The notes below the pieces were generated by a model. That model saw only the letters and a program-made list of their open reading frames with translations, was not told where the DNA came from and made no database searches. A DNA stretch of 9,661 nucleotides from contig CANEUT010000048.1 of NCBI GenBank assembly GCA_947441895.1, forward strand, positions 1 through 9,661, in the 5' to 3' direction. How positions within the stretch are numbered: position 1 is the stretch's first letter; every line of letters starts with the position of its first letter. Shown in pieces: positions 6,095-9,661 of this stretch. The position numbers were made by a program, and so were the translations under genes. Origin of the DNA: Rickettsiales bacterium. GTDB lineage: Bacteria; Pseudomonadota; Alphaproteobacteria; Rickettsiales; UBA3002.

Positions 6095-8197
6095 ATGCCA
6101 CGTTCAACACAGTTAGATCACTACCGCAACATTGGTATTTGCGCGCACATCGATGCGGGTAAAACCACGACTACGGAACGGATTCTGTATTATACCGGTA
6201 AATCGCACAAAATTGGCGAAGTGCACGAAGGTGCTGCCACCATGGACTGGATGGAGCAAGAACAAGAGCGCGGCATTACCATTACGTCGGCTGCGACCAC
6301 CTGCTTCTGGACCGGCGCGAACGATGAACAATACCGCATTAACATCATCGATACACCTGGCCACGTAGACTTCACCATTGAAGTAGAGCGCTCGATGCGC
6401 GTACTCGATGGCGCGGTGACCGTGTTCGATTCGGTTGCTGGTGTTGAGCCGCAGTCGGAAACCGTATGGCGTCAGGCCGATAAATACGGCGTACCACGTA
6501 TCTGCTTTGTGAACAAAATGGACCGCGTTGGCGCTGATTTCTATCGCTGCGTCGATATGATAATCGACCGTCTGGGTGCGGTGCCGCTGGTGATTCAATT
6601 GCCAATCGGTGGCGAAGAGCATTTTCAGGGTGTGATCGATCTGGTAAAAATGAAAGCCATCGTGTGGGGTGGTGAAGAGCTGGGCGCGAAGTTCTCGGAA
6701 GAGGAGATTCCTGCAGAATACGCTGCCAAAGCCAAAGAATACCGCGAGAAGCTGGTGGAAACCGCCGTTGAGCAGGATGATAAATTGCTGCAGGCCTACC
6801 TTGATGGTAACGAGCCTTCGGTCGACGATCTCAAAAAATGTATCCGTAAGGGCACCGTGAAATTTGCCTTCGTGCCCATTCTCTGTGGCTCGGCTTTCAA
6901 AAACAAAGGCGTTCAGCCGTTGCTTGATGCCGTGGTTGACTATCTGCCAACCCCGCTTGATCGTGGTGCAATGGACGGGATCGACCCTGATGCCAAAGAC
7001 CCAGAAAACAATATCATCAAGCGCAAGCCCGATGATTCCGAGCCGCTTTCCATGCTCGCTTTCAAAATCATGGACGATCCGTTCGTTGGTTCCATCACCT
7101 TCTGCCGCATTTATTCGGGCAAGGTTGAATCGGGCACCAGCGTTAGCAACTCCAGCAAAGACCGCAAAGAGCGCGTGGGCCGCATGTTGCTGATGCACGC
7201 AAACAGCCGCGAAGACATTAAAGAAGCATTCGCCGGTGATATTGTGGCGCTTGCCGGTTTGAAAGAAACCCGTACCGGCGACACGCTGTGCGATCCAAGC
7301 AAGCCAGTGATTCTCGAGAAAATGGAATTCCCTGAGCCAGTGATCGAGCTGGCCATCGAGCCAAAATCGAAAGCCGACCAGGAAAAACTGGGCGTTGCTC
7401 TTTCGAAGCTCGCGGCTGAAGATCCATCGTTCCGCGTCAGCACCAACCATGAAACCGGTCAGACGATTCTGAAGGGCATGGGCGAGCTGCACTTGGATAT
7501 TAAAGTGGATATTCTGCGCCGTACCTACAAGGTGGATGCGAACGTGGGCGCGCCGCAAGTGGCCTACCGCGAGACCATCAGCAAATTGTATCAGGAAGAT
7601 TATACCCACAAAAAGCAATCGGGTGGTTCGGGTCAGTTCGCACGCGTCATTATTGATTTTGAGCCATTGGAGCCAGGTTCGGGTTTTGTGTTCGAAAACA
7701 AAACGGTCGGTGGTTCGGTGCCGAAGGAATATATCCCCGGCGTTGAAAAAGGTCTCAACTCCATGTTGGGTTCGGGCGTGATTGCCAGCTTCCCTGTGAT
7801 CGATTTTAAAGCAACGCTGGTCGATGGTGCCTACCACGATGTGGATTCGAGCGCATTGGCATTCGAAATTGCTGCCCGCGCTGCTTTCCGTGAAGGGATG
7901 GCCAAGGCCGGTCCAAAACTGCTTGAGCCTATCATGAAGGTCGAAGTGGTAACGCCGGATGATTATCTGGGTGATGTCATCGGCGATCTCAGCTCGCGTC
8001 GTGGAAACGTGCAGGGCATGGATCAGCGCGGCAACGCACGCATTGTGAATGCACAAGTGCCGCTTGCCCAAATGTTTGGTTACGTGAATACCTTGCGCAG
8101 CATGTCGCAAGGCCGCGCCAGCTACAGCATGGTCTTCGGTCATTACGCCGAAGTGCCAAGCCACGTGGCTGACGAGATTAAGAAAAAAGTCGCATAA
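6095..8197 (+). CDS. fusA: translation elongation factor G
   Basis: EF-G is the GTPase that moves tRNAs and mRNA through the ribosome after peptide-bond formation and, with RRF, splits post-termination ribosomes. The 700-residue length fits full-length bacterial EF-G. The GTPase motifs are intact: G1 AHIDAGKT (17-24), G2 RGITI (59-63), G3 DTPGH (86-90), G4 NKMD (140-143) and a G5 element CGSAF. Domains II to V follow, with the typical C-terminal GDVIGDLSSRRG and YSMVFGHYAEVP segments. It starts 42 bases after rpsG behind an AGAGAAG ribosome site and ends 25 bases before tuf, consistent with one transcript. Codon use matches rpsL and rpsG throughout, with no composition break inside the gene. 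A very long open frame on its opposite strand is a shadow. Confidence 0.99.
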   Translation: MPRSTQLDHYRNIGICAHIDAGKTTTTERILYYTGKSHKIGEVHEGAATMDWMEQEQERGITITSAATTCFWTGANDEQYRINIIDTPGHVDFTIEVERSMRVLDGAVTVFDSVAGVEPQSETVWRQADKYGVPRICFVNKMDRVGADFYRCVDMIIDRLGAVPLVIQLPIGGEEHFQGVIDLVKMKAIVWGGEELGAKFSEEEIPAEYAAKAKEYREKLVETAVEQDDKLLQAYLDGNEPSVDDLKKCIRKGTVKFAFVPILCGSAFKNKGVQPLLDAVVDYLPTPLDRGAMDGIDPDAKDPENNIIKRKPDDSEPLSMLAFKIMDDPFVGSITFCRIYSGKVESGTSVSNSSKDRKERVGRMLLMHANSREDIKEAFAGDIVALAGLKETRTGDTLCDPSKPVILEKMEFPEPVIELAIEPKSKADQEKLGVALSKLAAEDPSFRVSTNHETGQTILKGMGELHLDIKVDILRRTYKVDANVGAPQVAYRETISKLYQEDYTHKKQSGGSGQFARVIIDFEPLEPGSGFVFENKTVGGSVPKEYIPGVEKGLNSMLGSGVIASFPVIDFKATLVDGAYHDVDSSALAFEIAARAAFREGMAKAGPKLLEPIMKVEVVTPDDYLGDVIGDLSSRRGNVQGMDQRGNARIVNAQVPLAQMFGYVNTLRSMSQGRASYSMVFGHYAEVPSHVADEIKKKVA

Positions 8198-8222
8198 TTT
8201 TATAAGTTTGTAGGAGAAGAAA

Positions 8223-9413
8223 ATGGCAAAGGAAAAATTCAACCGTTCGAAACCGCATTGCAACATCGGCACGATCGGTCACGTGGATCATGGTAAGACA
8301 TCGCTGACGGCAGCGATCACCAAGGTTCTGGCAAAAACTGGCGGCGCCACGTTCCGTGACTACGGTTCGATCGATGCGGCACCGGAAGAAAAAGCCCGTG
8401 GTATTACCATTGCAACGGCGCACGTGGAATATGAAACCGCGAACCGTCACTACGCTCACGTAGACTGCCCAGGCCACGCGGATTATGTGAAGAACATGAT
8501 CACCGGTGCGGCGCAGATGGATGGCGCGATTCTGGTGGTGAGCGCGGCCGACGGCCCGATGCCGCAGACCCGCGAGCATATTTTGCTGGCCCGTCAGGTG
8601 GGCGTGCCTTACATCATCGTGTTCATGAACAAGTGCGACATGGTCGATGACGAGGAGCTGCTTGAGCTGGTCGAGATGGAAGTCCGCGAGCTGCTGAGCA
8701 AGTACGACTTTCCGGGCGACGATGTGCCGATCATCAAGGGCTCGGCGCTCAAGGCGCTTGAGGGCGACAAGGGTGATCTGGGCGAAGGCGCGATCATGAA
8801 GCTTGCCGACGCGCTGGACACCTACATTCCGACGCCTGAGCGTGCGATTGACGGTGCCTTCCTGCTGCCGATCGAGGACGTCTTCTCGATCTCGGGTCGC
8901 GGCACGGTGGTGACCGGGCGGATCGAGCGCGGGATTGTGAAGGTTGGCGAAGAGATCGAGATTGTGGGCATCAAGGACACGGTCAAGACGACTTGCACCG
9001 GTGTTGAGATGTTCCGCAAGCTGCTCGATCAGGGTCAGGCGGGCGACAACGTTGGCGTGCTGCTGCGCGGCACCAAGCGTGAGGATGTCGAGCGTGGCCA
9101 GGTGCTGGCCAAGCCGGGGTCGATCAAGCCGCACACCAAGTTCGAGTGCGAGGTGTATGTGCTGAGCAAGGACGAGGGTGGTCGACACACGCCGTTCTTC
9201 AACAACTATCGTCCGCAGTTTTATTTCCGTACGACCGACGTGACCGGCTCGGTGGAGTTGCCCGAGGGCACCGAGATGGTGATGCCTGGGGACAACGTGA
9301 AGATGGTGGTCACGCTGATTGCCCCGATCGCGATGGAGCAGGGCCTGCGCTTTGCGATTCGCGAAGGTGGCCGTACCGTCGGTGCCGGCGTCGTCGCCAA
9401 GATCGTCGCCTGA
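8223..9413 (+). CDS. tuf: elongation factor Tu, apparently mosaic
   Basis: EF-Tu carries aminoacyl-tRNA to the ribosomal A site as a GTP ternary complex. The 396 codons are in frame, and all motifs are present: GHVDHGKT (19-26), RGITI (59-63), DCPGH with catalytic His85 (81-85), NKCD (136-139) and SAL (174-176), followed by the two beta-barrel domains (for example HTPFFNNYRPQFYFRTTDVTG). AGGAGA precedes the ATG. The gene is internally inconsistent. Codons 1-117 use GAA only for Glu (5 of 5) and AAA for half of Lys (4 of 8), as upstream; from codon 118 Glu is 22 GAG to 4 GAA and all 17 Lys are AAG. The protein likewise starts alphaproteobacterial-like (KPHCNIGTIGHVDHGKTSL) but then carries segments usual in beta/gammaproteobacteria (YIIVFMNKCDMVDDEELLEL, ALEGDKGDLGE, VAKIVA at the end). 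The product would probably be functional if the join is real. Confidence 0.93.
   Translation: MAKEKFNRSKPHCNIGTIGHVDHGKTSLTAAITKVLAKTGGATFRDYGSIDAAPEEKARGITIATAHVEYETANRHYAHVDCPGHADYVKNMITGAAQMDGAILVVSAADGPMPQTREHILLARQVGVPYIIVFMNKCDMVDDEELLELVEMEVRELLSKYDFPGDDVPIIKGSALKALEGDKGDLGEGAIMKLADALDTYIPTPERAIDGAFLLPIEDVFSISGRGTVVTGRIERGIVKVGEEIEIVGIKDTVKTTCTGVEMFRKLLDQGQAGDNVGVLLRGTKREDVERGQVLAKPGSIKPHTKFECEVYVLSKDEGGRHTPFFNNYRPQFYFRTTDVTGSVELPEGTEMVMPGDNVKMVVTLIAPIAMEQGLRFAIREGGRTVGAGVVAKIVA
8472..8573 (+). other. probable join between two source genomes inside tuf
   Basis: The last codon choices typical of the upstream genes are GTA (8460-8462) and CCA (8469-8471); the first GAG of the gene is at 8574-8576. 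The interval between encodes one of the most conserved stretches of EF-Tu, where two unrelated genomes can share long identical runs. The exact crossover cannot be resolved by eye. An assembly chimera is favoured over recombination because the downstream spacer and rpsJ also look foreign to the upstream part. Confidence 0.6.
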
Positions 9414-9430
9414 TACATCTGTTCTGAAGT

Positions 9431-9450
9431 CCGGGCCCTTCGGGGCCTGG
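9431..9450 (+). other. UUCG-tetraloop hairpin after tuf
   Basis: CCGGGCCC pairs with GGGCCTGG around a TTCG loop closed by C-G: an eight-pair stem including one G-U pair, the especially stable C(UUCG)G type. It begins 17 bases after the tuf stop. No T-run follows, so it is more likely an RNA-processing, stability or attenuation element than a full terminator; rpsJ lies just beyond. Confidence 0.6.
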
Positions 9451-9456
9451 CGCTGA

Positions 9457-9474
9457 GCCGGAAATTCTTCCGGC
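9457..9474 (+). other. second hairpin in the tuf-rpsJ spacer
   Basis: GCCGGAA pairs perfectly with TTCCGGC around an ATTC loop, a seven-pair stem. It follows the UUCG hairpin after 6 bases. A smaller third stem, GCCGC-TTC-GCGGC (9490-9502), lies between it and the rpsJ ribosome site. No T-run follows any of them. Confidence 0.55.
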
Positions 9475-9529
9475 AAAGCTTCGATACGGGCCGCTTCGCG
9501 GCGGGCCATCGCTCTTTGAAGGAAATGCC

Positions 9530-9661
9530 ATGCAAAGCCAGAAAATTCGTATTCGTCTCAAGGCCTTCGACTACAAGCTGATCGATCAGTCGGCCGCCGA
9601 AATCGTCGAGACCGCCAAGCGGACCGGCGCAGTGGTTCGCGGCCCGGTGCCCCTGCCCACC
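9530..9661 (+). CDS. rpsJ: 30S ribosomal protein S10, 5' part only
   Basis: S10 is a 30S head protein and, as NusE, a partner of NusB and NusG in transcription antitermination. The window ends after 44 of about 103 codons with the frame still open. The start MQSQKIRIRLKAFDYKLIDQ and the later TAKRTGAVVRGPVPLPT are unmistakable for the family. GAAGGA (9518-9523) lies 6 bases before the ATG and fixes the start; another ATG at 9525 is out of frame. In many proteobacteria rpsJ opens the S10 operon directly after tuf, as here. From memory, alphaproteobacterial S10 usually reads closer to KAFDHRVLD and EIVNTAKRTGAQVRGP, so DYKLIDQ with EIVETAKRTGAVVRGPVP points to a beta- or gammaproteobacterial version, in line with the 3' part of tuf. 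Confidence 0.95.
   Translation, partial: MQSQKIRIRLKAFDYKLIDQSAAEIVETAKRTGAVVRGPVPLPT

Noticed and set aside
6113..8272. Very long open frame (719 codons) on the minus strand opposite fusA
   Set aside because: It mirrors the highly expressed EF-G gene, whose codon bias leaves few stops on the opposite strand. Its product is His/Phe/Arg-rich, without recognisable domains, and it has no ribosome site of note.
9431..9474. Hairpins after tuf as a Rho-independent terminator
   Set aside because: No T-run follows either stem, and rpsJ with its own ribosome site begins shortly after, so full termination is not supported.
8178..9509. Open frame of 443 codons on the minus strand opposite tuf
   Set aside because: It is the antisense shadow of EF-Tu, with composition of a mirrored gene (rich in His, Arg, Asp) and no domain. 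It also crosses the suspected genome join.
1..9661. Mobile elements, CRISPR, tRNA, rRNA or a defence system
   Set aside because: No transposase, integrase, inverted-repeat pairs, regularly spaced repeats or tRNA-like cloverleaf was seen on either strand; the genes are ordinary housekeeping and envelope genes.

Overview
The window looks like a chromosomal housekeeping region of an alphaproteobacterium with intermediate GC, followed by about 1.1 kb whose sequence style and protein affinities differ. The alphaproteobacterial reading rests on the S12, S7, EF-G and ClpB proteins, which resemble alphaproteobacterial versions as I remember them, and on the gene order rpsL-rpsG-fusA-tuf. I cannot place the organism below class level. 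I found no phage, transposon, CRISPR array, tRNA, rRNA or defence system, and no clearly new multi-gene system.

Layout. Positions 1-1449 (+) hold the 3' part of clpB, a disaggregase chaperone, closed by an intrinsic terminator. Facing it on the minus strand is a secreted outer-membrane beta-barrel gene (1505-2182) that recalls the LpxQ-type lipid A oxidases of rhizobia. Next, also on the minus strand, are a membrane-anchored alpha/beta hydrolase (2312-3166) and a membrane-anchored M23 (LytM-type) peptidoglycan endopeptidase (3166-4641). These two overlap by one base and are probably co-transcribed. The three minus-strand genes share a cell-envelope theme.

A 557-base divergent intergenic region (4642-5198) follows. 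It carries a strong sigma70-type promoter with a GC-rich discriminator and a leader of about 230 nt containing several small hairpins. It drives the str operon: rpsL (S12), rpsG (S7), fusA (EF-G) and tuf (EF-Tu), followed by the first 44 codons of rpsJ (S10). S12 and S7 are parts of the 30S subunit; EF-Tu delivers aminoacyl-tRNA and EF-G drives translocation, so the operon couples ribosome assembly to elongation.

The main anomaly lies inside tuf. Codons 1-117 share the codon habits of the upstream genes (Glu 5 GAA, 0 GAG; Lys 4 AAA, 4 AAG). From codon 118 on the pattern changes (Glu 22 GAG, 4 GAA; Lys 17 AAG, 0 AAA). At the same place the protein changes from alphaproteobacterial-looking to beta/gammaproteobacterial-looking, and the downstream S10 is also of beta/gamma type. 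The simplest explanation is a chimeric contig joined across the very conserved tuf gene. Homologous recombination or operon replacement is the biological alternative. Anything 3' of about 8472 should not be assigned to the upstream organism until reads confirm the join.
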